This document shows, piece by piece, positions 1-10,725 of a DNA stretch of 30,392 nt (its first letter is position 1; every line of letters begins with the position of its first letter). The DNA comes from Daphnia carinata (Eukaryota; Arthropoda; Branchiopoda; Diplostraca; Daphniidae). Both the position numbers and the translations under genes were made by a program. The notes beneath the pieces were generated by a model. It had not been told where the DNA came from. It did not search any database and was given only the letters and a program-made list of their open reading frames with translations. The DNA is taken from NCBI RefSeq assembly GCF_022539665.2, contig NW_026712555.1, positions 1-30,392 on the forward strand, written 5' to 3'.

Positions 1-2
1 GG

Positions 3-3000
3 GGAAACGAGTCGAAACCGATTCCCAACGTGACTAAAAGTGAATGCAGAGAGGCGGTCGACGAATTTATGGTTATGGGAGCCCTAGTAGAAGAGGAAGT
101 GGTTGCAGAGGAAGCTCCAACCGAAGAAAAATGCAGCGTCAAGTTGAAGAAAAGAAGAGCATTTCGGCGTCGAGCGTACAATTCGTGGAGGCAGTGGCAC
201 CTGGGAAACGTGATGGGGTTTGGTTGATTGGAACCGCTAGATCTGTCCGGTCGGGCAAGGAGTGGGTCACACCAAGTTGTCTCTTGGAAAGCCAGGGAGG
301 GAAAGTGCTCATTCCCGTTATTAATCTCAGTACGGAAGCGTTAGCAGTACGTGGCCCTTGGGGCGCCTCCCTAGTGTCAACTGATCAAGTGTTCAAGATA
401 AATGGAATAGGACCTCCGGTAGTCGGGTCGCTACAATCTGGGGGCACTTCTAGGGACGGTGAAAAGTTGGTGCTCAACGAGGCTGAAGTAAACATCAACC
501 CCGATTTAACCGAAGAGGAAAGGGAAGAGCTGATGAATGTAATTAGGCATCACTGGCGATGCTTTTTACCCAAAAAGGGACTGACGAAGCTAATAGAGCA
601 TCGTATAGAAACCGGCACAGCGAGCCCCGTTCATTCGTCACCATACCGGGTGAGTGAAGTCGAAAGGAAAATTATTCAAAACCAAGTGCAGAAGATGCGT
701 GAAGATGGGGTCGTCACTTTATCACATAGCCCATGGAGCGCGTCGGTCGTCCTGGTAAAAGAGAAGAATGGGGAAATTCGATTTTGTGTGGATTATCGTC
801 GCCTCAACGCCCTGACCATCAAAGACGTTTACCCACTTCCTAGGATAGAAGATGTGCTGCATCGCCTCAGCGGGGCTCACTTCTTCACTAGTCTAGACCT
901 AGAGAGTGGGTTTTGGCAGGTTCCAATGGCTAAGGTACACCAAGAAAAGACGGCATTCGTTACCCAGACGGGCTATTCGAGTTTCTACGACTTCCTTTCG
1001 GGTTGTGTGGCGCACCGCCCACGTTTCAACGTCTTATGGATCGCGTACTAGACGGACTTAAATGGACAGAGTGTCTCGTTTATATGGACGACATTCTTGT
1101 TTTTGGGAGCTACTTACAGGAGCACAACGATCGGCTCCACCGAGTCCTACTAGCCATCGAAAACGCCGGCCTAACGTTAAACGCACGCAAATGTGCCTTC
1201 GGTACGTCCAACGTGGTGTATTTAGGTCATCGTATCGATAGACGAGGCATCTCTCCCGATACGACAAAAGTAGAAGCAGTGCACCATTTTCCCCGTCCTA
1301 AAAACTTGACGCAGTTGAGAGCATTCCTAGGGATGGCCTCTTTTTATCGTCGCTTCATTCAAAATTTCGCAGCCATCGCCCGGCCCCTCCATAATCTTCT
1401 GAAGAAAGGAGCCGACGTTGAACGATACTGGACACAGAGTCACGAAGTAGCAATGTTGGAACTAAAGGCAAAACTGACCTCCGCGCCCGTACTGGTGAGC
1501 GACGACGGGGTATCGAAGATAGAGTTATACACGGACGCTAGCATCAAGGGAATTGGAGCCGTACTAATGTTGGCCGGAGAAAAGGGTCTACAACCGGTAA
1601 CGTTTATCAGTCGGCGCCTCACACCAGCTGAGGAAAAATATCATAGTAACGAACTGGAGTGTCTAGCTCTCGTTTGGTCGTTGAACAAACTACGGCATCA
1701 CGTCTATGGACGGCCACTCACGGTAAAAACGGACAGCTCAGTATTGCGGTGGTTGTCGCAAAAGAAAGACCTGAATGGCCGGCTAGCCCGATGGATCATA
1801 ACTCTTCAAGAATTCTCTATTAACATCCAACATCTCAGTGGGCCTTCTAACGTCGTAGCTGATGCCTTATCTCGGGCCCTTGTTGGCGTCGAAGAACTAA
1901 CCGATCCGGCCGACCGAATATTATGCGGAATTCAAGTGGCAGAATACTCCCCTCGACAACTGGCTCTCCTACAACACGCCGACCGAGATATAAAGAAGAT
2001 TGTTCTCTGCCTTCAGGGGTACGGTGACAAATACGGCCCTCAAACGGGAAGCCACGACTTCGTTTTGTACGAAGGAGTATTGTACAAGAAGAATGTAAAA
2101 CCAGGTCGTCAACGTCTCTTAGTGGTACCTTCAATCATCCGTCGGGATCTTCTGTTTGCATGTCACGATACACCGATCGGCGGCCACCATGGCATAGAGA
2201 AAACCTTGGCTAAACTATCTCAGCGATACTGGTGGAAGAACATGAAGAAAAGCGTAGAGGCGTATGTGAGTACCTGCGAGTTCTGTCAACCTTTCAAATC
2301 TCGGGTAGGATATCCAGTCGGAAAACTATGTCCTATTCCTCCACCTAAAGAAGTGTTTGAAATGGTAGCAGCAGACCATCTGGGTCCCTTTCAGAAGACA
2401 GCAAATGGGAACTATCACGTGATAGTCTGTATCGACTATTTGACCCGATGGATCGAAGTAAAAGCGGTGAAAGACACCGGTACCAACACGGCAGCCGCTT
2501 TTCTAAAAAACAACGTTTTCCTCCAGCACGGACCTCCACGAAGGTTCATCAGCGATAGAGGTCCCGCTTTCTCTTCGGCAGCCTTCGCAGACTTCTTGCA
2601 CGAATGGCGAGTTCATCACATATTGGCTTCAGCCGAACATCCCGTAACCAATGGGTTGGTGGAAAAGGCGAACAGAACCTTAACCGCTACGCTAGCAGCT
2701 TTCGTGAATTTCGAACATGACGACTGGGACAAGGGGCTACAGGAAGCGGCGTTTTCCATCAATACCGCGAAGCAGTCAACGACACAAATTACCCCCTTCG
2801 AATTGGTGTACGGACGGTCTGCGGTTCTCCCTCACGAAGCCAACTTTCCATGGCCACCCAACGACGCCGAAACTCACGAAGAACGCCGAAAAAGGGTTAC
2901 AAAATGGAGGAAATGTGCGCGTTACCTAACCTTCAAGAGGCAGCGGAAGAGCAAAACCACCTACGACATCCACCGAAAGCCCAGCCCGCTTTTCGAATTG

Positions 3001-3453
3001 GGCGACTTAGTGCTCGTGGAACGCAAACCTCGGAGTAATGGAAGGACAAAGAAGTTTTTGGCCAAATTCGTCGGACCCTATCAAATCTGCAAGCGAGTGT
3101 CAGCAACTTGCTACAAGGTAGAAGACCTTCCTGCCCATAGAAGAAAAAGGATCTGGCGCCGCTTTAACGTCCACGTTTCTCAACTACGACGTTACTTCCC
3201 TCGACGTGAAGTAGATTGGATACCGGACGAAGAGACTGACGAAGAGTGTCCTGGCCGTAGTGAACAGCCGGTATCTGCAGAAGACGCTACGGACGCCGAC
3301 AGAATCGAACCCGAAGATGACCTGGGAACGGAATCGACGGCCAACGACGAAGAGGACGAAGAGGAAGTTCCAGTTAGAACGTCTTCGGTCACCACAAGAT
3401 CGGGCAGACTGTCTCGTCAACCAAACCGATTTGTTGCCGGATCCCGTCGCTAA
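3..3453 (+). pseudogene. pol: Broken gypsy pol: RT, RNase H, integrase
   Basis: Pol polyprotein of element A, which copies RNA into DNA and integrates it. It lies in three frames. Frame 3 (from base 3) holds an acidic linker and gives way near 140-165 to the 44-1051 frame, which carries the first RT blocks (LDLESGFWQVP, EKTAFVT). That frame is lost near 965-980, and the third frame runs to the stop at 3453. It carries the RT active site YMDD (1081-1092), the RNase H residues (YTDAS near 1527, NELE, TDSS near 1732, DALSR near 1860), the integrase zinc finger (His-His then CEFC, 2160-2286), the catalytic D, D, E (ADHLG, SDRG, TNGLVEK, about 2370-2660) and a GPY-type module (FVGPYQ, near 3075). 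All catalytic residues are present; only the frame is broken. Sequencing error cannot be excluded. Family assignment is secure. Confidence 0.92.
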
Positions 3454-3679
3454 AATTTTAAAATCTCTTAGGAGACGCGTTCGCCCGATTACATTCGATG
3501 TATCAGTTAGTTTTGTGTTCCCTCCCTGTTTGTGTTCGAATTTTAAGACTCAGACGACCAAGTTTAACTTAATATGGTTGACATGTAGGCCTATGCAGTC
3601 TCTTTTTCGTCTCTGTACTTGTTTTTTTGTTTTCCCCAAATTCCTCTCTTTGTTGTTAGATCAGGAGATCTATTTTTGT
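3454..3679 (+). other. 3' untranslated segment of element A
   Basis: Non-coding stretch between the Pol stop and the polypurine tract. It is T-rich and carries no convincing coding frame; the overlapping open frames here are shadows. Confidence 0.6.
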
Positions 3680-3693
3680 CAGGAAGGGCCGAA
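3680..3693 (+). promoter_or_regulatory. Polypurine tract of element A
   Basis: CAGGAAGGGCCGAA directly abuts the first base (T of TGTTGCG) of the 3' LTR. In LTR elements this RNase H-resistant purine run primes plus-strand DNA synthesis. The same 14 bases occur on the minus strand at 16438-16451 in element B. Confidence 0.85.
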
Positions 3694-3942
3694 TGTTGCG
3701 AAATGCCCAAATGCTAACGCTTAGCCCTTGAGCGTTTTGTCTTCCTGTTAGCCGTGTGCTAGTTTGTATCCCTGTTTTTCCTAACCCCCTGTTTTTAACC
3801 CCTTTTTTTGGAGTCGAAATGTGACGAGTCAGCAGAGTGTGACGAGACGCTTTGCGAAACGAACGTCGTTAGGCAAGGCCTAAATACAGAGATTTCAACG
3901 TGTTCGTTGTTTTGCGTTTCGTTTTTAAGATTTTCCGCAACA
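3694..3942 (+). repeat. 3' LTR of element A (249 bp)
   Basis: The repeat begins TGTTGCG and ends CGCAACA, a perfect 7-base terminal inversion with the usual TG...CA ends, and sits immediately after the polypurine tract. The matching 5' LTR is outside the window, so the boundary rests on the inverted ends and the tract. The 4 bases after it, CGGG, would be the target duplication if this is an intact insertion. Confidence 0.85.
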
Positions 3943-5497
3943 CGGGCAAATGAAAAAAAACGTAGATGGGCCCCTACAGCAGGCGTTTTGGCGGGCAGTG
4001 AGTTGGGTTGACGGGCAGAGAGTGGGTTGACCTCCGCCATCTCCGTATTCAATGGGAAGAAAGGTGCCATCTTCTTGAAAGGGGTACATCACACTGCCAC
4101 GTAGGAAGCAACCGGGGTTATTTCTGCCCATCGGTTGTTTTGTAAACGGGGGCAACAATTTTTCATCGCCTTTGTTATTGTTTAATGTTCTGGTGTTGTT
4201 TCTCAGTAGGTTCGGGATGGTTTCTGATGCCCTTGTAGTGCATTCTGCACCGGCCCTGGTTTTGAGTTGTTGGCTTTGGTGTTCGCGTCGTTGGGGCCAT
4301 CTTGGTAATTTTTTCCCCTTGTTTCTCGTTCTGTTGTTCGATTGATTATTTCTACTACCGCCCCAGGCTGAAGGACAATGTTGATTGGTTGTATTCAATG
4401 ACGTCAATTACCTTCATACTGGAACTATTATTTTTTCTTAGGAATTGATTCCGTAAGTTTATATTCAGAATCTGCTGTATCGATTTTGTCGACTTTACAT
4501 TATCGCTCTCTGATGTTTCTGCCAATCTGTTTGAATCACGCTTCAGGTAATATTTTTTCTTTATGGTGCTGATCTGTTCCAAATGATGGTACATCTTTCG
4601 GGTCTGATAATTTTATGATTATTCCCTGTTTAATTGATGGAACAGTTTGGCACGTTGTTCCTGATTGTCATTCTTCAATTTAATGTTTTTACGCAGATTC
4701 TTGGTTTGGTGGCTTTAGTCGTCCAACACGTTTGTAGCATCGCGCTTATTCCATGGAGTTCGGTCGTTTGAGCACCTCTTCCTGGAACCATTTTAATCTG
4801 GTAATAGAATTTGTTCCACATTTTTTAAACAATTGTACTGGTGGTTGCAGTGCTTCACTGGTTAGAGAACTGTGTGTCGCCGTGCAGAAGTCTTTGCCCT
4901 TCGTGTGGGGTTTCCTTTATTAACAAGGTTTCATTTATTACTCCCGTGATGACTTGCTTATTGGTCCGTATTTATGATCAAGTGATTTTAATTAACAGTA
5001 AGCTCTGATGAAGTTAGTAGTTTATAGCGGGAGTTTGTACAGGGTAATGAACTTATTGCAATTTCTTTTTAAATGGCAGGCTGTTTGTTTAGTGGTTGCA
5101 TCCCCCGTTCAGCATGTGGCCTTCTAGGTATGTTCTTCTTTACTGCGCTATCTTTGGTTTGTATGTAAATGATGAAAAATTTAAACATCAGAGCATTGGG
5201 ATATGAATTATAGTGATTTTTATTATTTGTGACATTAGTAAAGTTGTTGCTTCTGTTTGTTTCTTGGGGTGGTTAGTAATTGTTGTCCAACTTTAGGTTT
5301 TTGGTATGGGGTTCCTGTGTGATTGGACCTGACTGTTTCAGCGTAAGTCTGAACTCTTCCCAGTATTCAGGTTTATTATTCTATATTGCTTTCTTGGATG
5401 TGTACTCCATTCCGACTTGATTTTGGTGCCTTGGATAAAAGAAATGTGGCTTTGTTTCAATACTACCTGTACTAACGAGATCGATTACAAAGAGACT
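3943..5497. other. Host intergenic DNA, no supported gene
   Basis: AT-rich single-copy-looking DNA next to element A. A minus-strand open frame (about 160 codons, 3925-4407) runs across the LTR boundary; its Asn/Thr/Arg-rich composition matches nothing I know. If it is real, element A's insertion would have cut it. Nothing else stands out. Confidence 0.4.
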
Positions 5498-5701
5498 TCA
5501 TGGGAACAACGTTGCGTTATGTTCCTTTGTGTCCAAGTAAAACGTTATGAGGTTTTGTAAACACTCGATGATTTCGTCTGATGGAGGCTGTTACTTTACG
5601 TCGACCCGAAAAAAGCGCTAAATTGCGCTGACCAACTGATCAGTTTCATCAATGCCATTTTAACTCACATCCACAAAGGAGGTGTAAGGTATCGGCTTCT
5701 G
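5498..5701 (-). pseudogene. Possible decayed coding relic, unknown
   Basis: One minus-strand frame reads plausible protein across about 65 codons but is cut by three in-frame stops. It includes segments such as NGIDETDQLVSAI and PPSDEIIECLQNLITFYL. No family is recognised. The codon-like texture and higher GC than the flanks are the only support; it could be chance. Confidence 0.22.
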
Positions 5702-6743
5702 CTCGTCCCTATTTCTATTTGCGTCTGGTAAGGGTATAGGTGTTCATGACAATTTTTCAGCCACATTCGGCTGGAACAATTAAGTGTTTAAATCAGATGA
5801 TGTATAAAATGTAACTCGATGCAGTGGGCCACCTGAATTGCTGCTGAACAATTTGTAGACCGACTTTTATTCATGTCGTACACTACTTTGTTTATTACTG
5901 ACTAGAGTGAAAAAAGAAAAACGGCGATGGTTAGTCGGTCAGCTGATCGAGAAACAATTGGCGCCCTGAACGGAAATGCAGCAACCACGATGCAATCGCC
6001 CATTGTAAACCCCATAGTTTATCGATGGCTGTGCTGCGCTTGAATGCATTTCAAATGCAATTCGTAGCCATGGAAGTTCTCTGTTTCATTTCCAGGTCAG
6101 TTTTTAGATATTTTTTGCTTTCTGGTTGCCTTCGTCGTCGTACTCTGACGTTTCAGAAATGCTTAAAAACCCGACCCCCCCCCCCCCCACCTCGCCGTCT
6201 CTCCAATTCGTTTGGCTGTGATATTTTCGAATTACAATCGTTTTCGTTTTTTTTTTCTTTTGATTTACGAGAGGTCTTTGAAAATGATGCAGTTTAAGAA
6301 TGCACTGAATCCGTCTTTTTGTCGCGCACTAATAGTAGGCATTGCCTTCCAGTTCATCTTTTCTGGCCACATTTCGCCATTTCTGCTTCGATGGCGTCAG
6401 AGAGTGAGGCGTTACATCGTATTGCCCGAACTGACCAATAAGCGATCTGTATTTCTGTTAGTAATGGAATGGCTAAAGATTAGCTGTTTTTCCCAATCAT
6501 TAGATGGTCTGGCAAAATTTTGAAGAACTCATTCTTTCTTGCCAACTTCATTTGATTGATTTTTCGCGTTTTGCTTCCCCAGACTTGTGAAGGTTACACC
6601 AAGAAAAGTGGCTTTTTCTTGGTAGATGTCTGCTCGTTCAAAAAATCATGAAATCAACTACATACCAGCAGATGATTTGGCTAAAAACAAATGGACAGAA
6701 GTCATATAATACAAGGGTTTTAAAAACCATTAAAACACTTGTT
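5702..6743. other. Intergenic DNA with a poly-C run
   Basis: No supported gene. A run of 14 C residues lies at 6175-6188. A weak minus-strand coding-like texture with internal stops is visible around 6350-6550 (for example LTEIQIAYWSVRAIRC), not recognised. The short plus-strand open frames at 6025-6523 have no family features. Confidence 0.4.
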
Positions 6744-7350
6744 TTAGTAAATTGCTATGCTGTTCATGTGAACTACACACTTTGTGTAGTATTGCGGAGC
6801 CTCGGTATAGTACGACGGGGCAGCATAAATTGTGGTGTAGTAACTTGGGGCAGCGTAGAACTTAGGGGCTTCAGTATAGCATGTCGGCCCAGCGTAGTAA
6901 AATGCAGCAGCTGCGATGTAGTATATTGGAGCTACGTAGTACTTTGACGCCTCTGTCGTGGTGTAGTACGATACAGTTGTTTGTGTAGCTCAGAGCAGAA
7001 TAATATTTCGAAGCCTCAGTGTAGTAAGAAGGAGAAGCGTACGTTGTGGTGTAATACTCAGGGGCCTTTGTGGTATGGTAGTTGTGAGCGGATCCAGACG
7101 ATGAACCCATCGGCACACCTAAAGTAGACTCAGTTATCAAAAAGACAACATCTAGCAGCAGCATCATGCGAAAGTAACCTGGCATAAAACAAACACATTA
7201 GTTAACGTTTTTCCGCAGGGAAACTTTCCTTAAAGTCCACAAAACGATCATAAAGAATCATTTCACCTACTTGAAACATTCATGAAAACGACATCCGCAT
7301 CACCACATTAACTCAAACAATTTAACATGTGTAATGTATACTTTACCCAT
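6744..7350 (-). pseudogene. Secreted Tyr-Tyr-Thr repeat protein gene, frameshifted
   Basis: Two-exon gene for a small secreted, tyrosine-rich repeat protein, probably a cuticle or extracellular-matrix component (role inferred from composition). Exon 1 is only ATGG (7350-7347) followed by donor GTAAAG. Exon 2 starts after a TTTTATGCCAG acceptor at 7178 and restores the start codon phase, giving a signal peptide with MMLLLDVVFLI. The mature part repeats units such as EYYTTTYASPSYYTEASKYY. After about 65 codons, near 6970-6985, the frame slips by one base: the upstream frame degenerates, while the next frame carries on with the same repeats (ASKYYVAPIYY, APSYYTEAPQYY) to a TAA at 6744-6746. The 168-bp intron after the first codon is typical of arthropod cuticle-type genes. 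The gene is probably inactive, or the slip is a read error. A solo LTR sits just upstream. Confidence 0.72.
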
Positions 7351-7363
7351 GATTGCAGGTTGG

Positions 7364-7369
7364 AACTGA
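7364..7369 (-). promoter_or_regulatory. Initiator of the Tyr-rich gene
   Basis: TCAGTT on the minus strand, 14 bases before the ATG, matches the arthropod initiator consensus; the expected start is the A at 7367. No TATA box lies at about -30, where the sequence is now LTR DNA starting at 7382 (-15). Confidence 0.45.
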
Positions 7370-7381
7370 AACAGACTATAT

Positions 7382-7882
7382 TGTTACGTTTCAGTCCGAT
7401 TGATTATCTTTATTACTTAGAATATAAGTTCTTAAACAGATATTTCTAGTTTACATAAGTTAAGTAGCAAATGGCGAGTTTAATCGGACGTCTTGACCAA
7501 CATCCTACTCTATTAACCTTGGTTTCCAGTACCACGAACAGGTACAACCAAGAAACAATACCCAGATCGTCCGTACTAACAACATACATACCCGGACGAT
7601 CTGTACAAATAAGATAACATGATTCACCAGACCGTCCGTCCCAACGACATAAATACCCGGACGGTCTGAACACTAAGACAACACAATAGAATAAGAATAA
7701 TAATTTTAACAGAACATAGTTTTAACCTTTAAGATTGGGGACTTCTTGGGACATCCAGACTTAACACAACACTACACTAGAACTAACTAACTCTCCCCTA
7801 AGTCGTCAACAATTCCCTCTCTGTTTCCCTCGATACGGAAGCTATACGTTGATATCGTCAGTTAGTCGACGATTCCGTAACA
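7382..7882 (-). repeat. Solo LTR (501 bp) with 4-bp target duplication
   Basis: The unit is bounded by TGTTACG at the left and CGTAACA at the right, a perfect 7-base inversion, and flanked by ATAT on both sides (7378-7381 and 7883-7886). A 4-base duplication and TG...CA ends fit Ty3/gypsy integration. No internal coding region is present, so it is a solo LTR left by LTR-LTR recombination. Minus orientation is preferred because an AATAAA polyadenylation signal then lies about 30 bases before the 3' end. The open frame at 7446-7673 is not a gene. Its ends resemble those of element B (TGTTACGG, TGTAACA), but the body differs by eye. Confidence 0.8.
7518..7668. other. Array of three hairpins inside the solo LTR
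   Basis: Three successive inverted repeats. 7518-7552 pairs CTTGGTT with AACCAAG and GTACC with GGTAC. 7563-7603 pairs CAGATCGTCCG with CGGACGATCTG around a 19-base loop. 7628-7668 pairs CAGACCGTCCG with CGGACGGTCTG around another 19-base loop. The last two are 65 bases apart and their loops are similar, so they look like a tandem duplication with one base pair changed on both arms. Confidence 0.8.
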
Positions 7883-8449
7883 ATATTTAACTCAGCAATC
7901 CAATTAGATACGTTTCCCTTAAAATGTAGTTTTAAAACATGCCTTTTGAAGAACGCTAATTAACAGGTTTGCTAATAGGAAAAATATACGCATACAAATA
8001 TGTGACAAGCACAATCATATATTGAGAGAATAGACAAAGAAAGTTTCATTGGGTCAAGGAAGAAAACACACTCCGCTAATTGATCATACGAAAGGATTCG
8101 CTTCACCATTTAATATAGCCTACTTCATGTGGAAAGTGACCCTCATAATCTCGAGTAATTAGTTATCTCCGAACTATGGTTGAAAAATGCGCTGCAATTT
8201 GAGAAAAAACCAATTTCCTCGCTTAGCCCTTGGAAAGGTTATTGGGATCAAAGCCCTTTCGTCAGATCAAATCCACATTCCTCCGTGAATTTTAATTACT
8301 ACAAACAATAAATAAAAATCATAAATTATGCGATATTCATCGAGTGGACTGAATGACCCTGCAGTGAACGCCTTGATCGCATTCGTTGAAAAGGTGCTGG
8401 TCGCGAAGCGATGCCACTCAATTGCCGAGACAACGGTTGGGCGCCTAGA
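7883..8449. other. Intergenic DNA
   Basis: AT-rich, with no supported gene up to about 8320. From 8325 to 8449 GC rises and both strands read open with few stops, continuous with the ambiguous patch that follows. Confidence 0.4.
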
Positions 8450-8710
8450 CTAGATGAATGTATTTTGGGCTGGCCTTGCGTTAGTCGTGAACTCATCGGC
8501 GTATACGTCTGCAGCCGACGGCACGAATTTCATGAAGCTAAATAGATTTTTTTAAAATTCACTATCGGTTTCCTTTTACCTGTGGTATAGCAACAGCAAC
8601 GGTAGGAATAAGGGCTGGATTACTGGGTTCCGGCGTTCGGGCAAGATGTTAAGTGGCTCTTCTGCGTTTGTAGAGCTCCTGGACAATCGTCCTGAGCGTT
8701 CTGTTGCCAT
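8450..8710 (-). other. Ambiguous coding-like patch
   Basis: A GC-richer island with coding texture on both strands. The best minus-strand model starts at an ATG in an ACCATGG context (8710), runs 43 codons (MATERSGRLS...), and could splice at a CCACAG/GTAAAAG donor (8580) to an acceptor at 8537, continuing with KFVPSAADVYADEFTTN to a TAG at 8450-8452. The implied 42-base intron is shorter than expected. The plus strand also reads open across the same bases. No family recognised; possibly a decayed gene. Confidence 0.2.
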
Positions 8711-10725
8711 GGTTAATCTCGATCAACCGTGGAACACAAACTCCATCGCAACTCAAATAATGGATGGTAAAAGAACGCTAATCGCGTCGCTGATTGTCAT
8801 CGTTATTCATGCTGGGCAGTAAATAATGTTCAACGAATTCCATGCGAATAGAAACTACCAATTTCTTCCTGTAGCACCAAACTGCCAAACTTGGTGATAG
8901 TCAGTGGTAAAAGTACCCAATGTAGAACCACCAAATCGAACAGATTTTTTCGTCTAATAAGTTAATGAGCAGGACACAATGGCACTGGTACAAACGAAGG
9001 GATCCTTGCTGGGCAGCTCTCACAGAGCAGAACATAATAAATAGAACGTAAGCAATATACGTTTGAAGGGGAAAACGTATATGTCAATTTCTTCCAAGAA
9101 TATGTATGTGTATATTTTTGGAAAAAAAGAACTTAGGTATCCAAGTTTTTCAGCATTCCCTAATTTCTCACTAGCAACACAAAAGTAATGCTAAGATTGT
9201 TTTTAGTTTTGGATAAGAAACCAATTAAAACTCAGCAACTTTGCAACATCACTCAAATTTTATTTTAGTTACATAAGCTTGTATTTTTTTTACTTCGAAG
9301 GACTCAGCAGCATTAAGCTTATTCAATAGCTGAGCTGCCTGCCTTATTTAAACGAAATATTCATTTATTTTATTTTTAAACATAAACTTTCAAAGTATCA
9401 TTAATGGCGCTCCAAAATTCGAATAAAGTTCATTTTAAAAATAACTGGAAAAAATTGCAGTGATCAGTCAACTGTTGCGAGTAGTAAGTCACACTAGACA
9501 CTTGCCCACTTTAAATCCTTTTTCCTGTAAGCGTGTCCTGATTTTCTCTGCCAATCTGTACATGAACAGCTAGAATATCTCAGCCAAAATGTAGTTGAAC
9601 GGGTAGAGACACGTAAAATAACTTCATTCGCAATTTTTTTGTGGATGTCAATATATGCTGGTCACAACACACACGTACATACATGCAAATGTAACTAATA
9701 ACAAATGTAATTATTCAGTCATCAAGATCTATGACGAGGAGACTAAGAGCTATCCGATTTACATAATGTATTGAATTAAAGGTAATGCTCGTGTTGTGGC
9801 CTAACGCGCAATATACTTTTAATAGGACATTTCAGCCATCAACCCCCAGTTATTTATCAATCTAGTTTTCTTATTGATTATTTCTGACAATTTTACTCAA
9901 TCTTGTAACTCTAGTTGAAGATCGACAACGCCATAGTACTAAGGGGCATATATACTGTATATTTTTTCCAAACTGCCATAATAATATAGGTGAAAATTCA
10001 AGATAAGAAAACAAATTCGTGATAAGTTAAAAATAATTTGCATCTCTGATTTCGTGGCCCCAAATCGCAGTTTCCGACATCGTGGAAATACTTTCCGTCC
10101 AGATGGCTTATTATTTATTAGCTTCAACTAACCTGCGGTCTACCTAAATACAAAAACACTGAAAAAAAAATTTTGACGTCAAGAACTTTGGTCGGCATCG
10201 ATCAATCGATGCTTTTCATTGTGTTCCCATTTTCTTTTTCATTGATTGTATCTGGTCGTTTCTGATGTTTGCATCGGTGATATTCGATCAAATTACTTAT
10301 CTATTACTATTCGGCCATTTAAATAGGAATGCACACATTTGGTTGACAACACGTTCTTGTAAAGCCACCTAATATAACGTTTGATTTTTATCATTGGACA
10401 AATGGATGATATGGCCTAGGATTTATCATCGGAGCAACAGTTGCCAATGCGTTTGGTTTCCGGTCGTTCATTGACAGCGAACGTCGATTAATCAAGGTAT
10501 TTAAATAAGATCAGTCAAGGCATATAACAACCTCAGCTGAGACCTAGAATAATGAGGACTTAAATATTGTTTAAACTGAAGACGGATTTTCATGCGCAAT
10601 GTATTGAACCCACTAAATTCCTTTGCCATGTTTTAAACCGTGAAAAACCCTGGCTGCTATAAAAATGGCTTCGGTGGTATATCATTTCAAAACTAGCCTA
10701 ACAAATTTTAAAAAGTTGTGAATTT
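8711..10725. other. Intergenic DNA with two small inverted repeats
   Basis: Mostly AT-rich, without a supported gene; the 9939-10127 minus-strand frame has no features. Two short perfect inverted repeats are present: 9055-9064 with 9073-9082 (ATATACGTTT / AAACGTATAT) and 10195-10212 (GCATCGAT-CA-ATCGATGC). Confidence 0.45.

Larger units (their letters stand above)
1..3942 (+). mobile_element. Ty3/gypsy LTR retrotransposon A (3' part)
   Basis: This is the 3' portion of a plus-strand LTR retrotransposon that enters from the left edge. It contains the end of a protease/linker region, reverse transcriptase, RNase H and integrase in the Ty3/gypsy order, then a 14-base polypurine tract and an LTR that starts TGTTGCG and ends CGCAACA. 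The gag gene, primer site and 5' LTR lie outside the window. Its polypurine tract is identical to that of element B (16103-23542) and the Pol proteins align motif by motif, so the two belong to one family. Its reading frame is broken at least twice, so this copy cannot encode a complete Pol without help. Confidence 0.93.

Noticed and set aside
3925-4407. Minus-strand frame of 160 codons next to element A
   Set aside because: No family resemblance, and it runs into the LTR; kept only as a remark in the intergenic entry.
8325-8449. Resemblance of a plus-strand stretch to bacterial solute-binding proteins
   Set aside because: The match is short, from memory, and the minus strand reads equally well; not enough to claim gene transfer.
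10195-10212. Perfect palindrome as a regulatory site
   Set aside because: An 8-base-arm palindrome in AT-rich DNA with no nearby gene or promoter; noted only as an inverted repeat.
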